The notes under the pieces: model-generated
What the model was told of the DNA's origin: nothing
The model's input: the letters and a program-made list of their open reading frames with translations, nothing else
The model's database searches: none
NCBI GenBank assembly: GCA_964537395.1
Contig: CAZIBN010000037.1
Location: 1-34,947 of the forward strand
Reading direction: 5' to 3'
From: GWA2-66-18 sp964537395
GTDB lineage: Bacteria; Elusimicrobiota; Elusimicrobia; UBA1565; UBA9628
Length of the DNA: 34,947 bases
Part shown: positions 15,774 through 24,071 of the stretch, in pieces
Layout of the letters: the number at the start of each line of letters is the position of its first letter
Numbering within the stretch: position 1 is the first letter of the stretch
Translations under genes and position numbers: made by a program

Positions 15774-15792
15774 TGTGGCCAAATTGGCCACA
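15774..15792. promoter_or_regulatory. 19-bp palindromic operator candidate in the tpiA leader
   Basis: TGTGGCCAAATTGGCCACA is a perfect inverted repeat of 9-bp arms around one central base. It lies about 20 nt downstream of the predicted transcription start and 12 nt before the tpiA ATG, where a bound repressor would block elongation or initiation. As RNA it could also fold next to the ribosome site GGAG. Confidence 0.6.
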
Positions 15793-15804
15793 AATGGAGA
15801 CAAA

Positions 15805-16569
15805 ATGGCATCCCCTTTGCGCCGTCCGCTGCTCGCCGGTAACTGGAAGATGAACCTCACGCTCGCTCAGTCCGTCGAGCTTGCGAAGCTTGTCGCAAGT
15901 GGGGCCGGAACGGCCTCAGGCGAGGTCGCCGTGTTCGTCCCGGCCACCGCGATCACCGTCGTGGGCGAGGTCCTCAAGGGCACCCCGGTCCGCCTTGGTG
16001 CCCAGAACTGCTACTTCGAAGCCTCCGGAGCCTACACGGGCGAGATCTCCGCGGGCCAGGTCAAGGATTCCGGCTGCGGCATGGTCCTGATCGGCCATAG
16101 CGAGCGGCGCAAGCTGTTCGGCGACACGGACGAGTGGATCAACAAGAAGCTCGGCGCCGCGCTCAAGGCGGGCCTGATCCCGATCGTGTGCGTCGGCGAG
16201 ACCCTCGAGGAGCGCGAGTCGCAGAAGACTTGGCGCGTGCTCGAGACGCAGATCGCGGGCGGGCTCAAGGGCTTCGCGCCGGCCGACCTGGCGAAGGTCG
16301 TCGTCGCTTATGAGCCCGTGTGGGCCATCGGCACCGGGAAGACCGCCTCTCCCGCCCAGGCGCAGGAAGCGCACCTGTTCATCCGCGCCCAGCTCGCGAA
16401 GATCCACGGCGAAGGCTTCGCGGCCGGCTGCCGCATCCTCTACGGCGGCTCGGTCACCGCGGAGAACGTGGACTCGCTGATGGCTCAGGCCGACGTGGAC
16501 GGCGCGCTCGTGGGCGGCGCCAGCCTCAAGAAGGATTTCCTTCGCATCATGGGATTTCAGAAAGCGTGA
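15805..16569 (+). CDS. tpiA: triose-phosphate isomerase
   Basis: A 254-residue TIM that interconverts glyceraldehyde-3-phosphate and dihydroxyacetone phosphate. Catalytic residues are in place: Asn13/Lys15 in GNWKMN, His98 in IGHSERR, Glu170 in AYEPVWAIGTGK, then YGGSVT and GALVGGASL for phosphate binding. ATG 15805 with GGAG upstream is preferred to an earlier ATG at 15766, which would put the palindrome inside the gene. It heads the microcompartment operon and would process the triose made by DeoC. It has no encapsulation-type extension, so it probably works in the cytosol. Confidence 0.95.
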   Translation: MASPLRRPLLAGNWKMNLTLAQSVELAKLVASGAGTASGEVAVFVPATAITVVGEVLKGTPVRLGAQNCYFEASGAYTGEISAGQVKDSGCGMVLIGHSERRKLFGDTDEWINKKLGAALKAGLIPIVCVGETLEERESQKTWRVLETQIAGGLKGFAPADLAKVVVAYEPVWAIGTGKTASPAQAQEAHLFIRAQLAKIHGEGFAAGCRILYGGSVTAENVDSLMAQADVDGALVGGASLKKDFLRIMGFQKA

Positions 16570-17201
16570 TGACGCCCGCCCTCGTCGAGGGCCTCGCCGG
16601 CGAGATCGAAAAGCGCATGAAGCGCTCGAAGCTCGATATTCCCGCCGGCGTGTCGGTGAAGCATTGCCATCTCACGCGGGAACACTTTAAGATCTTGTTC
16701 GGCGCGTCGGCCGAGCCCAAGCGGGTGAAGGACATCAAGCAGCCTGGCTTTTTTGCCGCCGAGGAGATGATCGACGTGAAGGGGCCGAAGGGCGTCCTCA
16801 AAAAGATCCGGCTCGTGGCGCCTTATCGCGACCATACGCAGATCGAGATCTCGGTCAGCGACGCGATGGCCATCGGGCTCAAGCCGCCGGTGCGCGAGTC
16901 CGGAGACGTCAAAGGATCTGTGGGAGCAACCCTCATCGGGCCTGCCGGGCAGATCGAGATCAAAGAGGGCGTCATCATCGCCCAACGGCATCTGCATTTT
17001 TCGCCGAGCGAAGCCAAGAATCTGGGAATCGCCTCAGGCGAGGTGGTGAGGGTTCGCGCCGGCGCCGGCGGGGGGCGATCCACCGTGTTTGAAGACGTCG
17101 TCGTTCGCGTTTCGGATAAATACAGCTTGGAATTTCATGTCGATACGGACGAAGCGAATGCCTCCGGGATCAAAACCGGGGATGTCGTACATATCGCGTA
17201 A
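16569..17201 (+). CDS. pduL: phosphate propanoyl/acetyltransferase of the PduL type
   Basis: A 210-residue PduL that converts acyl-CoA and phosphate to acyl-phosphate and CoA, recycling CoA inside the shell. Zinc ligands are His32 and His34 in VKHCHL and His141 and His143 in QRHLHF; the substrate strand is APYRDHTQIEIS. The usual NRHVHL is altered here to VKHCHL. Residues 2-19 (TPALVEGLAGEIEKRMKR) form an amphipathic helix before the first domain, the position of encapsulation peptides in microcompartment PduLs. Its ATG overlaps the tpiA stop (TGATG). Confidence 0.93.
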   Translation: MTPALVEGLAGEIEKRMKRSKLDIPAGVSVKHCHLTREHFKILFGASAEPKRVKDIKQPGFFAAEEMIDVKGPKGVLKKIRLVAPYRDHTQIEISVSDAMAIGLKPPVRESGDVKGSVGATLIGPAGQIEIKEGVIIAQRHLHFSPSEAKNLGIASGEVVRVRAGAGGGRSTVFEDVVVRVSDKYSLEFHVDTDEANASGIKTGDVVHIA

Positions 17202-17212
17202 GGAGAAAAAGA

Positions 17213-17509
17213 ATGAACGCACTTGGAATGATCGAGACCCGCGGCCTGATCGCCTGCGTCGAAGCCGCTGACGCCGCCGTGAAAGCCGCCGACGTCCGCA
17301 TCGTCGGCTACGAGAAGGTCGGGACCGGCCTCGTGACCGTGCTGTTCCGCGGCGAAGTGGCCGCGTGCAAGGCCGCCTGCGACTCGGGCGCGGCCGCCGC
17401 GCAGAAGGTCGGCGAGCTCATCGCCGTCCATGTCATCCCGCAGCCGCATCCGGACCTCGAGGGCAAGATGCCGATCTCTTCCCCTGAGCACCTGGCGCGG
17501 AAGAAGTAA
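17213..17509 (+). CDS. microcompartment shell hexamer protein (BMC-H) 1
   Basis: A 98-residue single BMC-domain protein that forms the hexagonal tiles of the shell. Features are LGMIETRGLIACVEAADAAVKAADVRIVGYEKVGTGLVTVLFRGEVAACKAA and the final GELIAVHVIPQPH strand. The pore loop carries Lys-Val-Gly-Thr-Gly. A 17-residue tail follows the domain. Its AAGGAG ribosome site, formed right at the pduL stop, is the strongest type in this operon, as expected for the most abundant shell part. Confidence 0.97.
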   Translation: MNALGMIETRGLIACVEAADAAVKAADVRIVGYEKVGTGLVTVLFRGEVAACKAACDSGAAAAQKVGELIAVHVIPQPHPDLEGKMPISSPEHLARKK

Positions 17510-17510
17510 C

Positions 17511-17819
17511 ATGATCTTCGCCCGCGTCACAGGCACGGTCGTCTGTACGCTCAAGGACGAGAAGCTGGTCGGATCGAAGCTGCTGCTGGTGCAGCCCGTC
17601 GATCTGGCCGGCGCCTCGAAGGGCAGCCCCCTCGTCGCCGTCGACTCCGTCGGCGCCGGCGAGGGGGAGCTCGTCTTGATCGTGCAGGGATCGAGCGCCA
17701 GGCAGACGACAAGGACCGACGGCCGGCCCGTCGACGCGGTGATCTTCGCCATCGTCGACACGGTCGAGCAGAACGGGAAGACGGCGTTCAAGAAGAATCA
17801 GGATGCCTATGCAAAGTGA
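17511..17819 (+). CDS. microcompartment shell pentamer protein (BMC-P, EutN/CcmL) 1
   Basis: A 102-residue EutN/CcmL protein that caps the vertices of the shell. The N-terminal strand FARVTGTVVCTLKDEKLVGSKLLLVQPVD, the central AVDSVGAGEGELVLIVQGSSAR and the AVIFAIVDTV strand are diagnostic. It begins one base after the BMC-H stop and overlaps the aldehyde dehydrogenase gene by 17 nt. It is the first of three pentamer genes in the locus. Confidence 0.95.
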   Translation: MIFARVTGTVVCTLKDEKLVGSKLLLVQPVDLAGASKGSPLVAVDSVGAGEGELVLIVQGSSARQTTRTDGRPVDAVIFAIVDTVEQNGKTAFKKNQDAYAK

Positions 17820-19263
17820 GGAGATCGCCCGGATCGTTTCCGAGGTGCTCAAGCGCCTGGAGAAAGACGAGGTCCTCTCGACCGCGGTGGCCGAGCGTCC
17901 CGCCGCCTTGGCGGCGCCAGCCTCGTCTTGCGGCGGCCCCGTTCAGCCGACCGTGGACGCGGCCGTGCAGACGGCCATCCGCGCCCAGGCCGCGTTCCAG
18001 GACCTTGGCTTAGAGGTCCGTCGCGAGGTCATCCGCGCGATACGCAAAGCCGCCATCGCGAACGCCGAACGTTTGGCGAAGATGGCCGTCGAGGAAACCG
18101 GCATGGGCCGCTGGCAGGACAAGGTCCAGAAGAACCTGGTGTGCGCGACGCGCACCCCCGGCGTCGAGGATCTCGTCAGCCGCGCCTACACCGGCGACAA
18201 GGGGCTGACCCTCGTCGAGTACGCGCCTTACGGCGTCGTCGCCGCCATCACGCCGTCGACCAACCCCGCCGCGACCATCATCAACAACGCCATCTCGATC
18301 ATCGCGGCCGGGAACTCCGTCGTGTTCGCGCCGCATCCGGCGTCATTTAAGACGTGTGTCGAGACCATGCGTCTATTGTGCGAGGCGGCTGTCGCTGCCG
18401 GCGCGCCCTCGGGCCTGATCACGACCTACGAGAAGCCCTCGCAGGACAACACGCGAAATCTTCTCGCGCATCCCGACACGCGCGTGAACATGGTCACCGG
18501 CGGCCCCGCGATCGTGAAGGTCGCGATGACCGTTGGAAAAACGTGCAAGACGATCGCCGCCGGCCCGGGCAACCCTCCTGTCGTCGTGGATGAAACCGCC
18601 GAGTTCCCGAAGTGTGCTCAGGACATTGTCTTTGGGGCGTCGTTCGACAACAACGTCCTTTGCACGGCGGAGAAGGAGGTCATCGTCACCGCCGCCGCCC
18701 GCGATCGCTTTCTCGCGGGAATGCGCGGCGATCCTCGAGCCTTCGAGCTCAACGCGGCTCAGACCGAGGCGTTGGTGAAGCTCGTTATTAAGGTTGGAGG
18801 TCGTGGATGCAAGGATCCAGTCCTCAATCGTGACTTTGTCGGTAAAGACGCGTCGGTCCTGGCCAAAGGAATAGGATTGGAGATTCCCAAGGAAGCCCGT
18901 CTTCTTTGGGCCGAGGTTCCCAACGACCACACCTTGGTTTGGACGGAACAGTTAATGCCATTTTTACCTGTCACCGTCGCCCGTGACGTAGACGCCGCCA
19001 TCGACCTCGCCGCCGCCGCCGAAGGCGGCCATCGCCACACCGCCGCGATGCACTCGACCCACGTCGGCAACCTCACCAAGATGGCCCGCAGGATGCAGTG
19101 CTCCATCTTCGTCAAGAACGGCCCCACATTGTGCGGGCTCGGCCTCGGCGAAGGCTACGCCACGATGTCGATCGGCACGCCGACCGGCGACGGGCTCACC
19201 AAGGCTTCCCATTTCGCGCGCCCGCTGCACTGCGCGCTCGTCGGATACTTCCGGATCGCGTAA
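17803..19263 (+). CDS. CoA-acylating aldehyde dehydrogenase, microcompartment type (PduP/EutE family)
   Basis: A 486-residue enzyme that oxidises an aldehyde with NAD+ and CoA to acyl-CoA; acetaldehyde is the likely substrate next to DeoC. Residues 4-20 (QSEEIARIVSEVLKRLE) look like an encapsulation helix, joined by an Ala/Pro linker to the catalytic body. Landmarks are AITPSTNPAATIINNAI, TGGPAIV, GPGNPPVVVD and the catalytic Cys287 in FDNNVLCTAEKEV. ATG 17803 or 17809 could be the start. No gene for an alcohol dehydrogenase to recycle NADH is in the window. Confidence 0.95.
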   Translation: MPMQSEEIARIVSEVLKRLEKDEVLSTAVAERPAALAAPASSCGGPVQPTVDAAVQTAIRAQAAFQDLGLEVRREVIRAIRKAAIANAERLAKMAVEETGMGRWQDKVQKNLVCATRTPGVEDLVSRAYTGDKGLTLVEYAPYGVVAAITPSTNPAATIINNAISIIAAGNSVVFAPHPASFKTCVETMRLLCEAAVAAGAPSGLITTYEKPSQDNTRNLLAHPDTRVNMVTGGPAIVKVAMTVGKTCKTIAAGPGNPPVVVDETAEFPKCAQDIVFGASFDNNVLCTAEKEVIVTAAARDRFLAGMRGDPRAFELNAAQTEALVKLVIKVGGRGCKDPVLNRDFVGKDASVLAKGIGLEIPKEARLLWAEVPNDHTLVWTEQLMPFLPVTVARDVDAAIDLAAAAEGGHRHTAAMHSTHVGNLTKMARRMQCSIFVKNGPTLCGLGLGEGYATMSIGTPTGDGLTKASHFARPLHCALVGYFRIA

Positions 19264-19271
19264 GGAGAACT

Positions 19272-19823
19272 ATGCTCGCCAACCTCGCCGTCGGATTCCT
19301 GGAAACATCCTCGCTCGCCAAAGGCGTCGAGGCGACGGACGCCATGGTCAAGATGGCGCAGGTCAAGCTCGTCAAGACCTCGGTCGTCGCGCGCGGCAAG
19401 CTCGTCATCTTCATCAGCGGCGCGCAGGCCGAGGTCGAGAGCGCGATGCGCGCCGGCCGCGAGGTTTTGGGAAAGACCTTGGTTGACGAAGTCCTCATCC
19501 GCAACGTCCATAACCAGGTCGTCGCCGCCCTCGACAAGCGCGTGCCCGTCGAGGTCCTCGGCGCGGTCGGCCTCATCGAGACCAAGGAAGCGATCGCGGC
19601 CGTGCTCGCCGCCGACGCCGCGGCCAAGGCCGCCAACGTCCACCTCATCGAGGTGAAGACCGTCGTCGGCGGCGGCAAGGGCTACCTCTCGCTGTGCGGC
19701 GAGGTCGGCGACGTGCGCACCGCCATCGCGGCCGGCATCAACGCCATCAAGAAGGAATTGATCGTCAGCCACGTCGTCATCCCTCAGGCCGATCCCCAGC
19801 TCCTCGCGACGGTGGGCAAATAA
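19272..19823 (+). CDS. microcompartment tandem-domain shell protein (BMC-T)
   Basis: A 183-residue protein with two BMC domains: residues 1 to about 90 (LAVGFLETSSLAKGVEATDAMVKMAQVKLV onwards) and about 93 to 183 (LGAVGLIETKEAIAAVLAADAAAKAANVHLIEVK onwards). It should form trimers that pack as pseudohexamers. The domain-2 pore loop is TVVGGGKGY; domain 1 has SVVARGKLV. No cysteine sits at either pore, so the PduT-type iron-sulfur pore is not expected. AAGGAG spans the preceding stop. Confidence 0.95.
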   Translation: MLANLAVGFLETSSLAKGVEATDAMVKMAQVKLVKTSVVARGKLVIFISGAQAEVESAMRAGREVLGKTLVDEVLIRNVHNQVVAALDKRVPVEVLGAVGLIETKEAIAAVLAADAAAKAANVHLIEVKTVVGGGKGYLSLCGEVGDVRTAIAAGINAIKKELIVSHVVIPQADPQLLATVGK

Positions 19824-19824
19824 G

Positions 19825-20271
19825 ATGAAAGTCGTCGTCGGAAGCGATCACGGCGGCTTCGCGGCCAAGGCCTTCATCATCAAGACGATCCAGGCGCTCG
19901 GCCACGAGGTCTCCGACTTCGGCTGCCACTCGACCGAGGCCGTGGATTATCCGGACGTCGCCCAGCTCGTTGCCGAGGCGGTCGTCTCCCGCCAGTTCGA
20001 CAAGGGCGTGCTCATCGACGGCTTCGGCGGCGCGGTATGCATGGCGGCCAACAAGGTCCTGGGCGCGCGCGCGGTCGCGGCCTACGACTCGGTCTCCGCG
20101 CGCATGGCCGCCCAGCACGACGACGCCAACGTGCTCTGCATCGGCGGCAAATCGCACGGCGAGCTGATCCACGCCGAGATCCTCAAGGTGTTCTTCGGCA
20201 CGCCGTTCGAAGGCGGACGCCACAGCGGGCGCCTGGCCAAGGTTCATGCTATCGAGGGCTACTCAAAATGA
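19825..20271 (+). CDS. rpiB: RpiB/LacAB-family sugar-phosphate isomerase homologue lacking the catalytic Cys
   Basis: A 148-residue homologue of ribose-5-phosphate isomerase B. GSDHGGF (Asp8, His9), DYPDVAQLVAEAV, the QHDDANVLCIGG helix-strand with its His, and FEGGRHSGRLAKVHAIE with the phosphate-binding Arg residues are conserved. The CGTG(x)G(x)xxAANK loop reads DGFGGAVCMAANK here: the catalytic Cys is Asp65, the following Thr is Phe67, and a new Cys72 appears. It may use another base, act on another pentose phosphate, or be inactive. It starts two bases after the BMC-T gene and overlaps the caspase gene. Confidence 0.88.
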   Translation: MKVVVGSDHGGFAAKAFIIKTIQALGHEVSDFGCHSTEAVDYPDVAQLVAEAVVSRQFDKGVLIDGFGGAVCMAANKVLGARAVAAYDSVSARMAAQHDDANVLCIGGKSHGELIHAEILKVFFGTPFEGGRHSGRLAKVHAIEGYSK

Positions 20272-21692
20272 ACAGGATCTTATCTTGCTGCTTGGTTCTA
20301 GGGCTTCTCGGCAGCACCGGATGTGTCACCACGCCGATGCTGGCCGGCGTGCCCGGCCAGGTGCGGCAGGTCCCCAAGATCGGATCGGCGGGCGTGAGCG
20401 CGGACGATCCCGCGCTGTGCGCGGCGACCATCCGCGACGCGGGCTTTTTTTCCTTGTTGTGGCAGTTGGCGCGCCCCCGTTCATTCCGTCTTCTCACTCA
20501 GGAGCACTCGGACACGACGGGTTGCGACCTTGTCCTGCGGATTGTTCACCCCACGAAGACGATTTTCTCGAACGACGAAATTCAGGCGTACTCCGCCTAC
20601 GGCGGAGATCTCCTGTGGCAAGGTTCATCGCAGGGCGCGCCGGCGAAAATCGGGGCCCATTTCCTGGTGGATCAGTTGATACGCGATTTCCGGCCCGGCC
20701 AGCCCGCGCGCGCGAAGCTCGATCAGGACAAAACGAGCGGGCGTCGGGTCGATAAAGCCGCTCTGGACCGCGCTAATCTATACCTTATCTCCGAGAGCGG
20801 CATGAGCTCTGATGACCGGCATTGGTTCGCCCTTTCGAACGCCACCCCCGCGTCGGCGGCGCCGCGCTCGCTGTCTGCCGGACCGACCCCGGCGGCCTCG
20901 TCGTTCGCGCCGGCCGCGCCGGCCGCGATGCCGCCGGCGACCTCGATCGCCCGCAGCGACCTTGACGAGCTCCCCGCCGCGCGCGCCGTGTCCGCCCGTC
21001 GCCACGCGATCGTCATCGGCGTGGAGCGCTACCGCGAGAATCTGCCGCGCGCCGACTTCGCATCCGGTGACGCGAAGCTCGCGGCCGAATACTTCAAGCG
21101 CGTGCTCGGCGTGCCCGAGGCTAACCTCGCCTTGCTCATCGACGACCGCGCAACCAAGTCGGACTTCGAGAAATACTTCGAACGCTGGCTGCCCAATCGC
21201 GTCGAAGCCGGCGACGAGGTATTCGTCTACTTCTCGGGCCACGGCGCGCCCAACGCCAAGAGCGGCGACGCCTACCTGGTCCCCTTCGATGGCGATCCGA
21301 CCTACATCGCCGAAACGGGCTATCCGATCAAGAAGCTTTATGAGCAACTCGCTAAGCTACCCGCAAAGCGCGTACTGGTCGCGATGGACTCCTGCTTCTC
21401 CGGCGCGGGAGGCCGATCGGTGCTTGCCAAGGGCGCGCGTCCGCTGGTGAGCGTTCAGACTGCGGCCGTGACCGGCAATGTGACCGTGCTCTCCGCCTCG
21501 GCTGGCGACCAGATCAGCAGCAGCTATCAAGAGAAGGGGCACGGCCTGTTCACCTACTTCCTGCTCAAGGGCCTCAAGGACAAGGGCGGGGATTTTAAGT
21601 CGGCCTTCGACTATCTCAAGCCGGAAGTTTCACGGATCGCGCGTCGCGAATACAACGCCGATCAGGATCCGCAGTGGAGAGAGGGCAAATGA
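20268..21692 (+). CDS. caspase-like (peptidase C14) lipoprotein embedded in the BMC operon
   Basis: A 474-residue protein in three parts. Residues 1-19 form a lipoprotein-type signal (SCCLVLGLLGSTGC, lipidation at Cys19). A region to about residue 175 of unknown fold has an SYAYGGDLLWQ-like strand pattern. After a Pro/Ala-rich linker (about 190-235) comes a caspase-fold domain from RRHAIVIGVERY. The catalytic dyad is intact: His325 in VYFSGHGAPN and Cys376 in AMDSCFSGAGG. Both ends overlap neighbours by 4 nt (ATGA), so it is translated with the shell genes although the product should be exported. Its target is unknown. Known relatives cleave after basic or acidic residues, and some serve in defence or cell death. 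Confidence 0.88.
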   Translation: MNRILSCCLVLGLLGSTGCVTTPMLAGVPGQVRQVPKIGSAGVSADDPALCAATIRDAGFFSLLWQLARPRSFRLLTQEHSDTTGCDLVLRIVHPTKTIFSNDEIQAYSAYGGDLLWQGSSQGAPAKIGAHFLVDQLIRDFRPGQPARAKLDQDKTSGRRVDKAALDRANLYLISESGMSSDDRHWFALSNATPASAAPRSLSAGPTPAASSFAPAAPAAMPPATSIARSDLDELPAARAVSARRHAIVIGVERYRENLPRADFASGDAKLAAEYFKRVLGVPEANLALLIDDRATKSDFEKYFERWLPNRVEAGDEVFVYFSGHGAPNAKSGDAYLVPFDGDPTYIAETGYPIKKLYEQLAKLPAKRVLVAMDSCFSGAGGRSVLAKGARPLVSVQTAAVTGNVTVLSASAGDQISSSYQEKGHGLFTYFLLKGLKDKGGDFKSAFDYLKPEVSRIARREYNADQDPQWREGK

Positions 21693-21973
21693 AGCTCGCT
21701 CGTGTCATCGGCCGCGTGTTCTGCTCCCGCCAGGAGCCGGCGCTCGACGGCAAGACGATGCTCCTGATCCAGCCGCTGCGTTGGGAAGACGAATCACCCG
21801 TCGGCGATCCGATTGTGGCCGCGGACGCGGTCGGCGCGGGCTCGTCGGAAAAAGTTTTCTGGGTCGCCTCGCGCGACGCGGCCGTCGCCTTCAAGGACGC
21901 TCCCCCGGTGGATGCGGCCGTCGTCGGGATCGTGGACGGCCACCAGGTCAAGGATTTTCGTCATGCGAAATAA
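21689..21973 (+). CDS. microcompartment shell pentamer protein (BMC-P) 2
   Basis: A 94-residue EutN/CcmL protein: KLARVIGRVFCSRQEPALDGKTMLLIQPL, then VAADAVGAGSSEKVFWVASRDAA and AAVVGIVDGHQV. The Gly-rich turn GAGSSE and the hydrophobic strands match pentamer proteins. It is coupled to the caspase gene by an ATGA overlap and has a strong GGAGAGAGGG ribosome site. It is followed by the only sizeable spacer within the packed part of the operon. Confidence 0.93.
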   Translation: MKLARVIGRVFCSRQEPALDGKTMLLIQPLRWEDESPVGDPIVAADAVGAGSSEKVFWVASRDAAVAFKDAPPVDAAVVGIVDGHQVKDFRHAK

Positions 21974-22065
21974 TTTCACGACCGCAAGCGCGACGACTGT
22001 CGTCAACGACAGTTGGGTTGTGAATAGAGCGCATGACTTCTCCGCAATATTGGGGAAGGCATAAT
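21974..22065 (+). promoter_or_regulatory. structured leader between two pentamer genes, able to hide the next ribosome site
   Basis: Two structures can form in RNA. A 9-bp outer stem (21975-21983 with 22016-22024, one G-U pair) encloses a perfect 8-bp palindrome ACTGTCGTCAACGACAGT (21996-22013). A second 7-bp hairpin (22037-22043 with 22052-22058, one G-U) has GGGGAAG, the Shine-Dalgarno sequence of the next gene, as its 3' arm. No good promoter was found here. Translational control of the third pentamer gene, or binding of a regulator to the dyad, is inferred. Confidence 0.5.
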
Positions 22066-22354
22066 ATGTTCGTCGCCGAGGTCGTGGGAAACGTGTGGGG
22101 AACTCGCAAGCACTGCTCGTTGTGCGACAAGCGCCTGCTCCTCGTGCGGCCGATCGATCCGCTGACGGAGGAGCACACGGGCGACGCGATCATGGCCGTC
22201 GAGTATACGACGGGGGCCGGGCCGGGTTCGATCGTGCTCGTGATGGACGAAGGCGGCTCGGCGAGAAGCGTGCTGCACGATGAGAAGGCGCCTATCCGGA
22301 CCGTGATAGTTGGGATCGTGGACTCGGTGTCGTCGGGTGGGAAGGTAAAAAAAT

Positions 22355-22362
<8 letters not shown>
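22066..22362 (+). CDS. microcompartment shell pentamer protein (BMC-P) 3, with CxxC
   Basis: A 98-residue EutN/CcmL protein: FVAEVVGNVWGTRKHCSLCDKRLLLVRPID, VEYTTGAGPGSIVLVMDEGGSAR and TVIVGIVDSV. Unlike its two paralogues it has a Cys17-x-x-Cys20 pair in the loop between the first strands, where most relatives have a charged turn. This could bind metal or form a disulfide. It overlaps deoC by 8 nt. ATG 22066 with GGGGAAGG is chosen over an upstream ATG at 22033. Confidence 0.93.
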
Positions 22363-23350
<988 letters not shown>

Positions 23351-23352
23351 AG

Positions 23353-23416
23353 GGTGTCAGGCTTTCACATTCGCGCAATACTCGGACGAATTGCGCGAAT
23401 GTGAAAGCCTGACACC
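23353..23416. repeat. REP-like palindromic element 2 (GGTGTCAGGC ends)
   Basis: A perfect 27-bp inverted repeat (23353-23379 and 23390-23416) with a 10-nt centre, beginning GGTGTCAGGC and ending GCCTGACACC. Its termini share the GGTGYCWGGC pattern with the element at 15630-15711, while the inner sequence differs. It lies 3 nt after the deoC stop and could also stop or stabilise the transcript there. Confidence 0.8.
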
Positions 23417-23433
23417 GATTATCGAGGATAGAT

Positions 23434-23751
23434 ATGGCGAAAGAGAAAGATAAGGACCAGCCGCCGAAGTATAAGATCAACATCGACCTGCAGTGCGGGG
23501 CTTGCGCGGCGATCATGCACACGCACAAGGACCAGCCGCTGCCGAAGTTCTGCGCGGGGTGCGGGGCGGGGATGCAGAAGTTCTGCTTCAAGTGCCACAA
23601 GAAGGTGGAGATGTTCTTTGAGGAGTGGTGGCCCGAGGACGACGAATGTCAGCGGACCTACACCACGCCGCGGCGCTGCACGCACTGCAACGCCGTGCTC
23701 GAGACGGGCGCCGAGGGCCGCGAGGCTCTCGGCGGACACGATCCGGAGTAA
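23434..23751 (+). CDS. four-CxxC zinc-ribbon protein inside the BMC locus
   Basis: A 105-residue acidic/lysine-rich protein with four CxxC knuckles, at Cys21/24 (CGAC), 40/43 (CAGC), 51/54 (CFKC) and 82/85 (CTHC), plus Cys72. Two zinc ribbons are the simple reading. The N-terminal KEKDKDQPPKYK is disordered. It has no signal peptide. A GAGGA site precedes the ATG. The function is unknown; a scaffold, metal or nucleic-acid-binding role are all open. The position between deoC and a shell gene suggests it belongs to the compartment system. Confidence 0.75.
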   Translation: MAKEKDKDQPPKYKINIDLQCGACAAIMHTHKDQPLPKFCAGCGAGMQKFCFKCHKKVEMFFEEWWPEDDECQRTYTTPRRCTHCNAVLETGAEGREALGGHDPE

Positions 23752-23759
23752 GGGGGAAT

Positions 23760-24059
23760 ATGGCTGAGATTCGCGAAGCGCTGGGATTGGTGGAGACGAA
23801 GGGTTTCACGGGCATGATCGAGGCGTCGGACGCCATGGCGAAGGCCGCCAAGGTCCGGCTCATCGGTTATGAGAAGGTCGGCAACGGCCTGTGCACGACG
23901 TTGTGCCGGGGCGAGGTCGGCGCCGTGCGCGCCGCCGTCGACGCGGCCGCCGCGGCCGCCCAGAAGGTCGGGGAGCTGGTCGCGGTTCACGTGATCCCGC
24001 GCCCGCACGATGACCTCGAGAAGTACCTGGATCGTATCGCCATTAAATTAGAGCGTTAG
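23760..24059 (+). CDS. microcompartment shell hexamer protein (BMC-H) 2
   Basis: A 99-residue BMC-domain protein closely related to the first one: EALGLVETKGFTGMIEASDAMAKAAKVRLIGYEKVGNGLCTTLCRGEVGAV and GELVAVHVIPRPHDDLEKYL. The pore loop is Lys-Val-Gly-Asn-Gly with Cys45 next to it, against Lys-Val-Gly-Thr-Gly in BMC-H 1, so the two may pass different molecules. AGGGGG precedes the ATG. The C-terminal helix after the domain is longer than in minimal BMC-H proteins. Confidence 0.97.
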   Translation: MAEIREALGLVETKGFTGMIEASDAMAKAAKVRLIGYEKVGNGLCTTLCRGEVGAVRAAVDAAAAAAQKVGELVAVHVIPRPHDDLEKYLDRIAIKLER

Positions 24060-24071
24060 ACGGGCTTCGAA

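Noticed and set aside
22018..22050. Promoter between BMC-P 2 and BMC-P 3 (TTGTGA with a downstream AT-rich stretch)
   Set aside because: No acceptable -10 hexamer at 16-18 nt spacing; the region is better explained by RNA structure.
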